NCBI GenBank assembly: GCA_946614165.1
Contig: CAMOGQ010000001.1
Coordinates: forward strand, 1-64,000
Direction: 5' to 3'
Length of the DNA: 64,000 bases
Source of the DNA: an uncultured Lachnospiraceae bacterium
Lineage (GTDB): Bacteria > Bacillota > Clostridia > Lachnospirales > Lachnospiraceae
Both the position numbers and the translations under genes were made by a program. Positions 36,518 to 44,456 of this stretch are shown here, piece by piece. The notes under the pieces were generated by a model, which worked only from the letters and a program-made list of their open reading frames with translations, made no database searches and was not told where the DNA came from. How positions within the stretch are numbered: the stretch's first letter is position 1; each line of letters begins with the position of its first letter.

Positions 36518-36787
36518 ATGGAGATCAAACTCATTCATATCGGATTCGGCAATATCGTCAACGCGGGCAAAATCATCGCCATTGTCTCTCCGGAGTCGGC
36601 TCCGGTCAGACGCCTGGTGGCCTCCGCCAGAGAGGACGGCAGGACCATCGATGCCACCCAGGGACGAAAGACCAAATCCGTCATAGTCATGGAAAACGAC
36701 AGGATCGTCCTGTCGGCGCTGCTGCCGGAGACCATCCGGGGCAGAGCCCAGTCAGATACGGAAACGGAGGAGACAATAGATGAGTAA
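36518..36787 (+). CDS. remA: Extracellular matrix regulator RemA (DUF370)
   Basis: An 89-residue DNA-binding protein related to Bacillus RemA, which activates matrix and osmoprotection genes. It opens MEIKLIHIGFGNIVNAGKIIA and contains QGRKTKSVIVM, the conserved basic stretch. No strong ribosome binding site precedes the ATG, five bases after the yicC stop, so translation is probably coupled. It overlaps gmk by eight bases. The Glu/Thr-rich tail is not conserved. Confidence 0.93.
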   Translation: MEIKLIHIGFGNIVNAGKIIAIVSPESAPVRRLVASAREDGRTIDATQGRKTKSVIVMENDRIVLSALLPETIRGRAQSDTETEETIDE

Positions 36788-37445
36788 AGGCAAGATCGCA
36801 GTTATTTCCGGCTTTTCCGGCGCGGGCAAGGGAACTGTCGTCAAGACCCTTATGGGAAAATATGACCATTATGCCCTGTCCGTCTCCATGACCACCAGAA
36901 GCCCCAGAGACGGGGAAGTCCACGGCCGGGAATATTATTTCGTATCCCATGAGGAGTTCCGGGATGCCATTGACAAAGACGGCTTTCTGGAATATGCCTA
37001 CTATGAAGGCAGCTCCAACAACTACGGAACCCCCAGGGCCTTCGTGGAGGACAATCTGAAGAAGGACCGCTACGTGATCCTGGAGATCGAGGTCCAGGGC
37101 GGCGCCCAGGTCAAGGCCATTTATCCCGATACCATATCCATTTTTATCGTTCCCCCCTCGGCCCAGGAACTGGTCAGACGCCTGGTGGACAGACCTGACC
37201 AGAGCATTGATTTCGACACGGTCCAGAAGCGGCTGCGCACCGCCCTCAGAGAGAGCGCGGATATAGGCCGCTACGACGCCATGCTGATCAACGACACCGG
37301 GAAGGCAGAGGAATGCGCCGACGCCATCGAGCAGATCATGGAGACCGGGGACGTTTCGGGACATGCGCCCGACTTAACATTTGTTGAAAAGTTCAAAACG
37401 GAACTTGAAGCTATTATTGATAGAAGAGAAAAAGAAAGGAACTGA
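36780..37445 (+). CDS. gmk: Guanylate kinase
   Basis: A 221-residue enzyme phosphorylating GMP to GDP. The P-loop is GFSGAGKGTVVKTL; GMP-binding residues are in SVSMTTRSPRDGEVHGREYYFVS. YEGSSNNYGTP and ILEIEVQGGAQVK complete the family pattern. Length is slightly above the usual ~205 because of a C-terminal extension. It overlaps remA and precedes rpoZ, the classic order. Confidence 0.97.
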   Translation: MSKGKIAVISGFSGAGKGTVVKTLMGKYDHYALSVSMTTRSPRDGEVHGREYYFVSHEEFRDAIDKDGFLEYAYYEGSSNNYGTPRAFVEDNLKKDRYVILEIEVQGGAQVKAIYPDTISIFIVPPSAQELVRRLVDRPDQSIDFDTVQKRLRTALRESADIGRYDAMLINDTGKAEECADAIEQIMETGDVSGHAPDLTFVEKFKTELEAIIDRREKERN

Positions 37446-37451
37446 TGCAAA

Positions 37452-37835
37452 ATGATCCATCCTTCATATGTAGACCTGATGAAAGTTGTCAACAAGGACG
37501 TTGAAGAAGGCGATACTCCCGTCATCAACAGCAGATATGCCATCGTTATGGCTACCGCCAGAAGAGCCAGACAGATCGTGGACGGCAGTGAGCCCATGAT
37601 CGACTATGCCGAGGGCGACAAGCCTCTTTCCATCGCCGTGGAAGAGCTGAACCAGGCCAAGATCCGCATTCTTGCCGCTGACGAGATCCCCGAGGAGACA
37701 GAAGAGATCCTGGATCTGGACGAAGGGGAAGTTTCCGAAGAGGCAGCAGAGGAAACTGCTGAGGAAGCGGAAGAAGCCGAAGTGTTTGAAGAGGCCGAAG
37801 AGGACGACATGCCCGCGGAAGAAACAGAGGAATAA
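37452..37835 (+). CDS. rpoZ: RNA polymerase omega subunit with a long acidic tail
   Basis: A 127-residue omega subunit that helps beta' assembly. The conserved core is residues 1-75 (MIHPSYVDLMKVVNKD, NSRYAIVMATARRARQI, KPLSIAVEEL). The last ~50 residues are almost wholly Glu/Ala/Asp, much longer than the tail in most species, where omega has about 65-90 residues. The ATG follows gmk by six bases and overlaps rimO by one. Confidence 0.93.
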   Translation: MIHPSYVDLMKVVNKDVEEGDTPVINSRYAIVMATARRARQIVDGSEPMIDYAEGDKPLSIAVEELNQAKIRILAADEIPEETEEILDLDEGEVSEEAAEETAEEAEEAEVFEEAEEDDMPAEETEE

Positions 37836-39196
37836 TGCAGGAAGGACAGAAAATACTTTTTGTATCTCTGGGCTGCGACAAGAACCTGGTGGATACGGAG
37901 GAGATGCTGGGGATCCTGGCGGACAGGGGCTACAGCTTTACCGATGACGAAAACGAAGCGGATATAGCCGTTGTCAATACCTGCTCCTTTATAAAGGATG
38001 CCCAGAAGGAAAGCATCCAGACCCTTCTGGAACTGGGAGAGCTGAGGACCCAGGGCAGGCTGAAAGCCCTGATCGCGGCCGGCTGCCTGGCCCAGCGCTA
38101 CCAGGAAGAAGTCCTCAGGGAGATGCCCGAGGTGGACGCCGTGGTAGGCACCTCCGCCCAGGAGGAGATCGCCCAGGTCCTGGAGGACGTCCTGGAAAAT
38201 GAGAATCCCGAAAAGCTCAGGATCCGGTCCCTGAAAAAGAAGCCCACCACCGGTGCCAGAAGGATTCTGACCACCGGAGGCTATCTGGGCTATCTGAAGA
38301 TCGCCGACGGCTGCAACAAGGGCTGCAGCTACTGTGCCATCCCTTCCTTCAGGGGGCCCTTCCGGAGCGTTCCCCAGGAGGAACTCCTTGCCCAGGCCAG
38401 GGATCTGGCCGCCCAGGGCGTAAAAGAGCTGATCCTGGTGGCCCAGGAGACCACCCTTTACGGAGTGGACCTGTACGGAGAAAAAAGGCTGCCGGATCTT
38501 CTGAAAAAGCTGTGTGAGATCGACGGCATCGAATGGATCCGCATCCTCTATGCCTATCCGGAGGAGATCACGGACGACCTGATCAGGGTCATCAGGGAAG
38601 AGCCCAAGATTCTCCACTACCTGGATATGCCCATCCAGCATGCCAGCGACAGCATCCTTCAGAAGATGAGAAGAAGGACCAGCCGCCGGGAACTGGAGGA
38701 GATCGTTTTAAAGATCCGGGCCCAGATCCCGGATATGTGCCTGCGCACCACCCTCATCACCGGCTTCCCCGGGGAAACGCAAAATGATCATGAAGAACTC
38801 CTTGCCTTCGTCAGAAAGATGAAGTTTGACAGGCTGGGCGTCTTTACCTATTCCAGGGAAGACGGCACCCCGGCGGCAAAGATGTCTCCCCGGGTGCCTG
38901 CGCTCATTAAGAGAAAGCGGCAGAAAGAGCTGATGCTGGCCCAGCAGGCGATCGCCTTCAGCCAGGCCGTAAAGATGAAGGGGAAGGTTCTGACCGCCAT
39001 CGTGGAAGGAAAGATCGCCGACGAGGATGTCTATACCGCCAGGACCTACAGGGACGCCCCCGGCGTGGACGGCCTGCTCTTCATCGAGACGAAAAAGGAA
39101 CTGATGTCGGGAGACCTTATCAAGGTCAGGATCACCGGCGCACAGGATTATGATCTCATAGGAAAGCCCGCAGGGCCTTCCGGCAACAGGCTTTGA
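37835..39196 (+). CDS. rimO: Ribosomal protein S12 methylthiotransferase RimO
   Basis: A 453-residue radical SAM methylthiotransferase modifying a conserved Asp of S12. The N-terminal UPF0004 domain has FVSLGCDKNLVDTEEMLG and VVNTCSFIKDAQKESI. The radical SAM cluster is in DGCNKGCSYCAIPSFRGPFRS (C-x3-C-x2-C), followed by LVAQETTLYGVDLYG and a C-terminal TRAM domain. These motifs separate it from MiaB/MtaB. The start overlaps the rpoZ stop codon. Confidence 0.95.
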   Translation: MQEGQKILFVSLGCDKNLVDTEEMLGILADRGYSFTDDENEADIAVVNTCSFIKDAQKESIQTLLELGELRTQGRLKALIAAGCLAQRYQEEVLREMPEVDAVVGTSAQEEIAQVLEDVLENENPEKLRIRSLKKKPTTGARRILTTGGYLGYLKIADGCNKGCSYCAIPSFRGPFRSVPQEELLAQARDLAAQGVKELILVAQETTLYGVDLYGEKRLPDLLKKLCEIDGIEWIRILYAYPEEITDDLIRVIREEPKILHYLDMPIQHASDSILQKMRRRTSRRELEEIVLKIRAQIPDMCLRTTLITGFPGETQNDHEELLAFVRKMKFDRLGVFTYSREDGTPAAKMSPRVPALIKRKRQKELMLAQQAIAFSQAVKMKGKVLTAIVEGKIADEDVYTARTYRDAPGVDGLLFIETKKELMSGDLIKVRITGAQDYDLIGKPAGPSGNRL

Positions 39197-39226
39197 TTTT
39201 TTATTTAAAGTAACGGAGGTAAAGCT

Positions 39227-39757
39227 ATGAATCTGCCGAACAAACTGACAATGCTGCGTATCATTATGATCCCCTTCTTTGTGTTTTTCCTTTTATCGGA
39301 GATCCCCGGGAAGGATATCATCGCGCTGGTGATTTTCTGCGCCGCTTCCCTGACCGACCTGGCCGACGGCAAGATTGCGAGAAAATACAATCTGGTAACA
39401 GATTTCGGAAAGTTTATGGATCCTCTGGCTGACAAGCTGCTGGTCTGCTCGGCCCTGATCTGCCTGGTAGACCTGGGACGCATTCCTTCCTGGGTCGTGG
39501 TCATCATCGTGGCCAGAGAGTTCGCCATCAGCGGCTTCCGGCTGATCGCTGCCGACAACGGCATCGTGATCGCTGCCAGCTACTGGGGAAAGTTCAAGAC
39601 TACCTTCCAGATGATCATGATCATTCTCATGATCCTCAACATCGACAAACTGTCCATCCTGACGACCCTTATGATGTGGGTCGCCCTGGCACTGACCATT
39701 ATTTCTCTCTGCGACTATATCATGAAGAACAAACAGGTCATCGGACAGACCAAGTAA
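39227..39757 (+). CDS. pgsA: CDP-diacylglycerol-glycerol-3-phosphate 3-phosphatidyltransferase
   Basis: A 176-residue inner-membrane enzyme making phosphatidylglycerophosphate. The CDP-alcohol phosphotransferase signature is complete: DGKIARKYNLVTDFGKFMDP then LADK (D-G-x2-A-R-x8-G-x3-D-x3-D). Five to six membrane helices are visible. GGAGG lies upstream of the ATG, 30 bases after rimO. It closes the operon before a terminator. Confidence 0.96.
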   Translation: MNLPNKLTMLRIIMIPFFVFFLLSEIPGKDIIALVIFCAASLTDLADGKIARKYNLVTDFGKFMDPLADKLLVCSALICLVDLGRIPSWVVVIIVAREFAISGFRLIAADNGIVIAASYWGKFKTTFQMIMIILMILNIDKLSILTTLMMWVALALTIISLCDYIMKNKQVIGQTK

Positions 39758-39770
39758 AAACGCACGGGTA

Positions 39771-39803
39771 TGCCTGGAGCCGCAAGGCTTCAGGCATTTT
39801 TTT
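39771..39803 (+). terminator. Terminator after pgsA
   Basis: TGCCTGGAGCC pairs with GGCTTCAGGCA (two G-U pairs) across GCAA, followed by seven or more T residues. Confidence 0.9.
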
Positions 39804-39823
39804 AGAGACGGAGGAAAAAAGCC

Positions 39824-40315
39824 ATGAAGGGAAAGCCCTGGGGCGCTGAAAAAAGAGTGGTAAAGGTCCTGAAGGAAAGAGGCTGGCAGCTGGCTACGGC
39901 CGAATCCTGCACCGGCGGCATGGTCGCGGAAAGACTGACCGGGGTGGCAGGGGTATCGGCCGTCTACCACGGGGGCTTCGTGACCTATGTGAACGATGAA
40001 AAGAGAAGGATGCTGGGGGTTCCCGCAGGCCTTCTGTCCGTAAAGGGGGCCGTGTCCAGGGAGACCGCCCGCAGGATGGTCCTGGGGGCCGCGGAAAAAT
40101 GCCATGCGGACTGCGCCCTTTCCGTGACCGGCAACGCCGGCCCTTCGGCCCTGGAGGGCCGGGAGGTGGGCCTTGTCTATATCGGCTGCCTGGTAAAAGG
40201 CAGAGTCGTGGTCAGAGAGTGTCATTTTAAGGGAAGCCGGAACCGGATCCGCAGGAAGGCCGCGGCCATGGCCCTTCTTCTTCTGGAGGAAGCACTGGAG
40301 GCAGAAAAGCCATGA
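39824..40315 (+). CDS. pncC: Nicotinamide-nucleotide amidase (CinA C-terminal domain protein)
   Basis: A 163-residue stand-alone CinA C-terminal domain, which deamidates nicotinamide mononucleotide to nicotinate mononucleotide. The catalytic Ser/Thr region LATAESCTGGMVAERLT is intact, as are SAVYHGGFVTY and SVTGNAGP. The N-terminal COG1058 domain of full CinA is absent, as in E. coli PncC. ATG 39824 has GGAGG upstream. It overlaps the thiamine pyrophosphokinase gene by four bases. Confidence 0.92.
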   Translation: MKGKPWGAEKRVVKVLKERGWQLATAESCTGGMVAERLTGVAGVSAVYHGGFVTYVNDEKRRMLGVPAGLLSVKGAVSRETARRMVLGAAEKCHADCALSVTGNAGPSALEGREVGLVYIGCLVKGRVVVRECHFKGSRNRIRRKAAAMALLLLEEALEAEKP

Positions 40316-40986
40316 AAAAGACAGGGAAATGCATTCTGGTCTGCGCAGGGGACATGGGAGAGGAAGAGATCCTTTATAAAGAGGGAGATTTCCTCATCGC
40401 AGTGGACGGGGGACTGAAGCATCTGGCCCGCCGGGGCCTTGTGCCCGATTATATCCTGGGAGATTTCGACTCTCTTGGGGAAGAGGATCTGCCCCTTCTG
40501 GAGGCCTTCCGGGAAAAGCATCCGGGCGGGGTGACGACCCTGCCCGTGGAAAAGGACGATACGGACACGCTGGCCGCCGCAAGGCTGGGCCTTGAGAGAG
40601 GGTTTTCCCGTTTTGTTATTTACGGGGGCCTGGGCGGAAAGAGGATCGACCATACCCTGGCCAACATACAGACCCTGGTCTTTCTGAAAAAGCAGGGAGC
40701 CTCTGCCCTTCTGACGGGGGGCGGAACGGATCTCTTCGTGCTGAGCGGGGAGAGCGTCACCTTTGAGCGCGGCTTTGAGGGGACCTTTTCCCTCTTTGCC
40801 CTGGATCCGGAGGTCAGGGGCGTTGCCATCCGGGGCATGAAATACCCTCTGGAGAACGGTACCCTGATCAGTTCCTTCCCCCTGGGCGTCAGCAATCATA
40901 TCAGCCCGGAAAGCCAGGGGAGCGTTTCCGTGGGAGAGGGAATGGCGCTGGCAGTCCTTGTAAGAGAGCGAAATTGCAGTAATTAA
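40312..40986 (+). CDS. thiN: Thiamine pyrophosphokinase
   Basis: A 224-residue enzyme making thiamine diphosphate from thiamine. The catalytic part has IAVDGGLKHL, PDYILGDFDSL and VEKDDTDTLAA, which bind Mg-ATP. The C-terminal thiamine-binding beta domain includes GGLGGKRIDHTLANIQ and FPLGVSNH. It overlaps pncC by four bases (ATGA), so the two are translationally coupled. Confidence 0.95.
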   Translation: MKKTGKCILVCAGDMGEEEILYKEGDFLIAVDGGLKHLARRGLVPDYILGDFDSLGEEDLPLLEAFREKHPGGVTTLPVEKDDTDTLAAARLGLERGFSRFVIYGGLGGKRIDHTLANIQTLVFLKKQGASALLTGGGTDLFVLSGESVTFERGFEGTFSLFALDPEVRGVAIRGMKYPLENGTLISSFPLGVSNHISPESQGSVSVGEGMALAVLVRERNCSN

Positions 40987-41024
40987 TGTCATAAAATCCC
41001 GCTGAGTCTGTTAATTTTTCTGGA

Positions 41025-41061
41025 TTGACGAACTTTTAAAATATTGTTACAATTTTGTTAA
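41025..41061 (+). promoter_or_regulatory. Promoter and WalR-like box of the LRR protein gene
   Basis: TTGACG (41025-41030), 17 bases, TACAAT (41048-41053). TGTTAC-AATTT-TGTTAA (41045-41061) matches the WalR/YycF consensus of two TGTWAH half sites five bases apart. It overlaps the -10. Confidence 0.6.
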
Positions 41062-41125
41062 AAGCAAGAAACATTTATGAACCGACTATAACAAAAATGT
41101 AACGTGAAAAGGCATCTGGGGGATT

Positions 41126-42205
41126 ATGAAAAAATTTATTACCGCACTCTTAAGCATCTGTCTCGTTGTTTCCATGTTCTGCACTATGTCACAAAGCGCA
41201 TCCGCAGCAGTAATCACCCGCGGCAGCTGCGGTACCAATGTTACCTATGAATATGACAGCAGCAACGGAGTCCTTTCCATTCAGGGCCGGGGCAGAATGG
41301 ACAACTATTTAAAGAGCGGTACAGCCCCCTGGTATAAGAACAGACTGAACATCAAGGCCATCATCATCGGCGGCGGCGTTTCCTATATCGGCGAGTATGC
41401 CTTCAAATACTGCCAGGCGGAAACCGTGGCGGTCCCCGTCAGTGTTACGGAAATCGGAATGAAGGCCTTCATCTATACGGACAGACTCAGGCAGGTACTT
41501 TACGCCGGGACCCAGAGCCAGTTCAAGGCCATCCGGATCGCCACAGGAAACTCTGCCTTCAAGACAGCGCCTGTCACCTTCGGAAGCTCTTTCTCCGTGG
41601 CATCCGTGACTCCGGTTTCTTCCCCTCTGGTCCAGACCTCCGGCCTGACATATACCTACAGCTCCGGTGTCCTGACCATTAAGGGAAAGGGAGACATGAA
41701 GAACTATATCGCGGACATGTCCGGCCGCCCCGAATGGGTCAAATACAGAAGCCAGGCAAAATCCATCGTGATCGCTTCCGGCGTGATTTCCATCGGCGAC
41801 TATGCCTTTTCCGATTTCACCGCCGTGACTTCCGTGACCATTCCCTCCACCGTCACAAAGATCGGCTACAGGGCCTTCTATAAGAATTACGCTCTGAAGA
41901 CCGTGACCCTTCCCGGCTCCGTCACATCCATCGGAAAGAACGCTTTCCAGAACTGCACGGGCCTCGAAAAGGTGACCCTGCCCGGCTCTCTGACAGAGAT
42001 CCCCGCCTACTGCTTCAACCAGTGCTCCAGGCTCAGGACCGTTTCCCTTACGTCCTCAGTCACCAGGATCGGATCCTGCGCGTTTGAGAGCTGCAGCGTC
42101 CTTTCGTCCGTCATCTTCAGGGGCACTGCCACTGCATTCAAAAGCATCACCATCGACAGCGGAAACGCGAAGTTCAAAAACGCGGCGGTAACCTATACGA
42201 AGTAA
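41126..42205 (+). CDS. Secreted BspA-type leucine-rich repeat protein
   Basis: A 359-residue secreted protein. A clear signal peptide (about residues 1-27, ending SQSASA) is followed by two blocks of LRR_5/BspA-type repeats, for example VISIGDYAFSDFTAVTSVTI, KIGYRAFYKNYALKTVTL and SIGKNAFQNCTGLEKVTL. There is no sortase motif or membrane anchor. Such proteins are thought to mediate adhesion or matrix contacts in gut Clostridia; this is inferred. GGGGGA precedes the ATG. The promoter carries a WalR-type box. Confidence 0.9.
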   Translation: MKKFITALLSICLVVSMFCTMSQSASAAVITRGSCGTNVTYEYDSSNGVLSIQGRGRMDNYLKSGTAPWYKNRLNIKAIIIGGGVSYIGEYAFKYCQAETVAVPVSVTEIGMKAFIYTDRLRQVLYAGTQSQFKAIRIATGNSAFKTAPVTFGSSFSVASVTPVSSPLVQTSGLTYTYSSGVLTIKGKGDMKNYIADMSGRPEWVKYRSQAKSIVIASGVISIGDYAFSDFTAVTSVTIPSTVTKIGYRAFYKNYALKTVTLPGSVTSIGKNAFQNCTGLEKVTLPGSLTEIPAYCFNQCSRLRTVSLTSSVTRIGSCAFESCSVLSSVIFRGTATAFKSITIDSGNAKFKNAAVTYTK

Positions 42206-42260
42206 AATCACCAGCAGGGGCTGCGGCGCCGGAAAATCATTCCGGACCGAAGCCTCTTTC

Positions 42261-42289
42261 TTGACTTACGGGACTTTTTCGAATACACT
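42261..42289 (+). promoter_or_regulatory. Promoter of glnA
   Basis: TTGACT (42261-42266), 17 bases, TACACT (42284-42289). It leaves a ~100-base leader containing a terminator. Confidence 0.65.
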
Positions 42290-42316
42290 TCATTCATAAA
42301 AATATATCAGCTGCTG

Positions 42317-42362
42317 CAGGCAGGGAGGCCTGACCCGGGGGTCAGTCTGTCCCTGCCTTTTA
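42317..42362 (+). promoter_or_regulatory. glnA leader attenuator with an ANTAR-type hexaloop hairpin
   Basis: Terminator: AGGCAGGGA (42318-42326) pairs with TCCCTGCCT (42350-42358), enclosing CTGACC/GGTCAG, then TTTT. Competing hairpin: CAGGC (42317-42321), loop AGGGAG, GCCTG (42328-42332). The six-base loop has A at position 1 and G at position 4, the hallmark of ANTAR target hairpins. The two structures share 42318-42326 and cannot coexist. The usual second hexaloop hairpin is not clear. Confidence 0.6.
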
Positions 42363-42394
42363 CGTAGGAAGAACAAAAACAAAAAGGAGAGAGT

Positions 42395-43732
42395 ATGAGC
42401 AGACTTACCAAAGATGATATTTTCAGGCTGGTGGAAGAGGAGGACGTGGAATTTATCCGCCTTCAGTTCATTGATATTTTCGGCAGATGCAAGAACATTG
42501 CCGTCACGGCGGACCATCTGGAGGAAGCCCTTGACAACGAGTTTTCCGTGGAGGCTGCCGGGATCAGCGGCTTTGCCTCTTCCGGAAGCGGAGACCTCTA
42601 CCTTTATCCGGACCTGGATACCTTTGAGATCTTTCCCTGGCGTCCCCAGCACGGCAAGGTGGCCAGACTCTTCTGCAATCTCTATACGGAGGACAGGGAG
42701 CCCTACTGCAGCGATTCCAGACAGATCCTGGAGAGGGTCCTGAAAGACGCAGCGGCAAAGGGCCTGACCTTCGAGGCGGACCCGGAGCTGGAATTCTGTC
42801 TTTTCCACCTGGACGACTTCGGAAGGCCCACGACCCTGACCCATGAGCAGGCGGGATATCTGGACGTGGCCCCGGCGGACCTGGGAGAGAACGTCAGAAG
42901 AGAGATCATTCAGAACCTGCAGGACATGGGCTTCCAGATCACCTCCTCCCATCACGAGATGGCCCCCGCCCAGCATGAGATCGATTTCGTGGGAGACAGA
43001 CCGGACAGGGCGGCGGATCAGATCCTGACCTACAAGATGGCCGTCAAGACAGTGGCCAAAAAGCACGGCCTCCACGCTACCTTTATGCCCAAGCCCGTTT
43101 CCGGCCAGTACGGATCCGGAATGCACATCATCCTCAAGGCTTTCGATCCGGAGGGCCGGGATGCCTTCGCGGATCCTTCCGCCCCCGGGGGCATGTCGGA
43201 AACAGGCCGCCGCTTCCTGGCAGGGGTCCTGGAACACGCCAAGGCCATGAGCCTGGTGACCAATCCCCTGGTCAACTCCTATAAGCGGCTGGTCAGGGGC
43301 TATGACGCTCCGGTGGATATTTCCTGGTCCTCCGGAAGGTCCAACCGGTCGGCCCTGATCCACATGGACGCAAGAAAGGGCCGGATGTGCCTGGAACTGA
43401 GGAATCCGGACTGCACCTGCAATCCCTACCTGACCCTGGCCCTCTGCATTGCCGCCGGCATGGATGGAGTGGAAAAGGGCCTTGCCCTTCCGGAGGAAAC
43501 GGAGATCAATCTCTTCAGACTTTCCTCCCGCCAGCTGGTGGAGATGAACATAGACCGGCTTCCCAGGACCATGGGAGAAGCCATCGTCGCCTACGAAGGG
43601 GACGACTTTATCCGGGATACCCTGGGACGGGAGACCTGGTTCTCCTATCTCAAGGCCAAACGCAGGGAATGGAAGGAATACAGATCCACGGTCTCCCAGT
43701 GGGAGATCGACCAGTATCTGAGCATGTATTAA
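42395..43732 (+). CDS. glnA: Glutamine synthetase, type I
   Basis: A 445-residue GSI enzyme making glutamine from glutamate, ammonia and ATP as a dodecamer. Conserved parts are DIFGRCKNI, FEADPELEFCLF, HHEMAPAQHEIDF, FMPKPVSGQYGSGMH, TNPLVNSYKRLV and CLELRNPDCTCNPYLTLA. Length fits the GSI-alpha group, which lacks the adenylylation tyrosine. Compared with Bacillus GlnA, the segment before DLYLYPD reads ASSGSG where the feedback-sensing Arg62 is expected, and the flap reads RGYDAP instead of PGYEAP. Feedback control may therefore differ. An RBS, AAGGAGAG, precedes the ATG. An attenuator lies upstream and an ANTAR regulator gene follows. Confidence 0.95.
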   Translation: MSRLTKDDIFRLVEEEDVEFIRLQFIDIFGRCKNIAVTADHLEEALDNEFSVEAAGISGFASSGSGDLYLYPDLDTFEIFPWRPQHGKVARLFCNLYTEDREPYCSDSRQILERVLKDAAAKGLTFEADPELEFCLFHLDDFGRPTTLTHEQAGYLDVAPADLGENVRREIIQNLQDMGFQITSSHHEMAPAQHEIDFVGDRPDRAADQILTYKMAVKTVAKKHGLHATFMPKPVSGQYGSGMHIILKAFDPEGRDAFADPSAPGGMSETGRRFLAGVLEHAKAMSLVTNPLVNSYKRLVRGYDAPVDISWSSGRSNRSALIHMDARKGRMCLELRNPDCTCNPYLTLALCIAAGMDGVEKGLALPEETEINLFRLSSRQLVEMNIDRLPRTMGEAIVAYEGDDFIRDTLGRETWFSYLKAKRREWKEYRSTVSQWEIDQYLSMY

Positions 43733-43751
43733 AGACCGGCAGAAAAGAACC

Positions 43752-44306
43752 ATGCAGAAAATCATTGTTGCCTTCGGACGGGCCGAAGACTCTAAGAAAA
43801 TAAAAAGCATACTGATGCGCAGCGGGTACAGCGTGGCAGCTGCCTGCACCACCGGCGCGAGAGTCCTGTCCGAATCCGACGGAGAGGGCGGCATTGTGAT
43901 CTGCGGCTTCAGACTCCCGGACATGAACTGCATGCAGCTGGCCGAAGACCTGCCTCCCGGCTATCAGATCCTTCTTGTGGCGTCTCCCCAGAGGATCGAA
44001 GAGGCGGACCTGCCCCGGGGGACGATCTGCCTTCCTCTGCCCCTGAGGGTGCCGGACCTTCTTTCCACCCTGGAGATCATGCTGAACGGCCTGGAGAGGA
44101 GACGGCCCGGCTTCAGAAAAGGAAAGAAAGTCCGCTCCGAAAAGGAGCGGCGGACCATTGAAGAGGCCAAGGCCCTTTTGATGGAGCGCAACCGCATGAC
44201 GGAGCCCGAAGCCCACCGCTACCTGCAGAAGTGCGCCATGGATTCGGGCAACAGTCTCGCCGATACGGCGGCCATGCTGATCGCCATGACCGGACATTTA
44301 CTGTAA
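43752..44306 (+). CDS. ANTAR-domain RNA-binding regulator with degenerate receiver
   Basis: A 184-residue antiterminator-type regulator. The C-terminal ANTAR domain (about 130-180) is canonical: RRTIEEAKALLMERNRMTEPEAHRYL and AMDSGNSLADTAAMLI. The N-terminal ~115 residues have the receiver fold, but the strand-3 position that should be the phospho-acceptor Asp is Gly (VICGFRLPDM). It is probably a pseudo-receiver controlled by protein or ligand contact rather than phosphorylation. It lies 19 bases after glnA, whose leader contains a matching hexaloop hairpin, so glnA is the likely target. ANTAR control of nitrogen genes is known in Clostridiales; the specific pair here is inferred. Confidence 0.92.
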   Translation: MQKIIVAFGRAEDSKKIKSILMRSGYSVAAACTTGARVLSESDGEGGIVICGFRLPDMNCMQLAEDLPPGYQILLVASPQRIEEADLPRGTICLPLPLRVPDLLSTLEIMLNGLERRRPGFRKGKKVRSEKERRTIEEAKALLMERNRMTEPEAHRYLQKCAMDSGNSLADTAAMLIAMTGHLL

Positions 44307-44362
44307 AAAATCAGCGTTCCCGGTAAAGAACTTGTAAATTTTGACGAAATTGTTACAAATAT

Positions 44363-44391
44363 TTGACGATTATTAAAATCTGGTGTATGAT
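44363..44391 (+). promoter_or_regulatory. Promoter of the repeat-protein gene
   Basis: TTGACG (44363-44368), 17 bases, TATGAT (44386-44391). ATTGTTACAA just upstream (44349-44358) is also found at the LRR protein promoter. Confidence 0.7.
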
Positions 44392-44456
44392 TAAGTCAGT
44401 TTACAGTCAACGGCTCCCTTTTTTGCGGAGGCCATTCGTTTTTCCGAGAGGATCGT

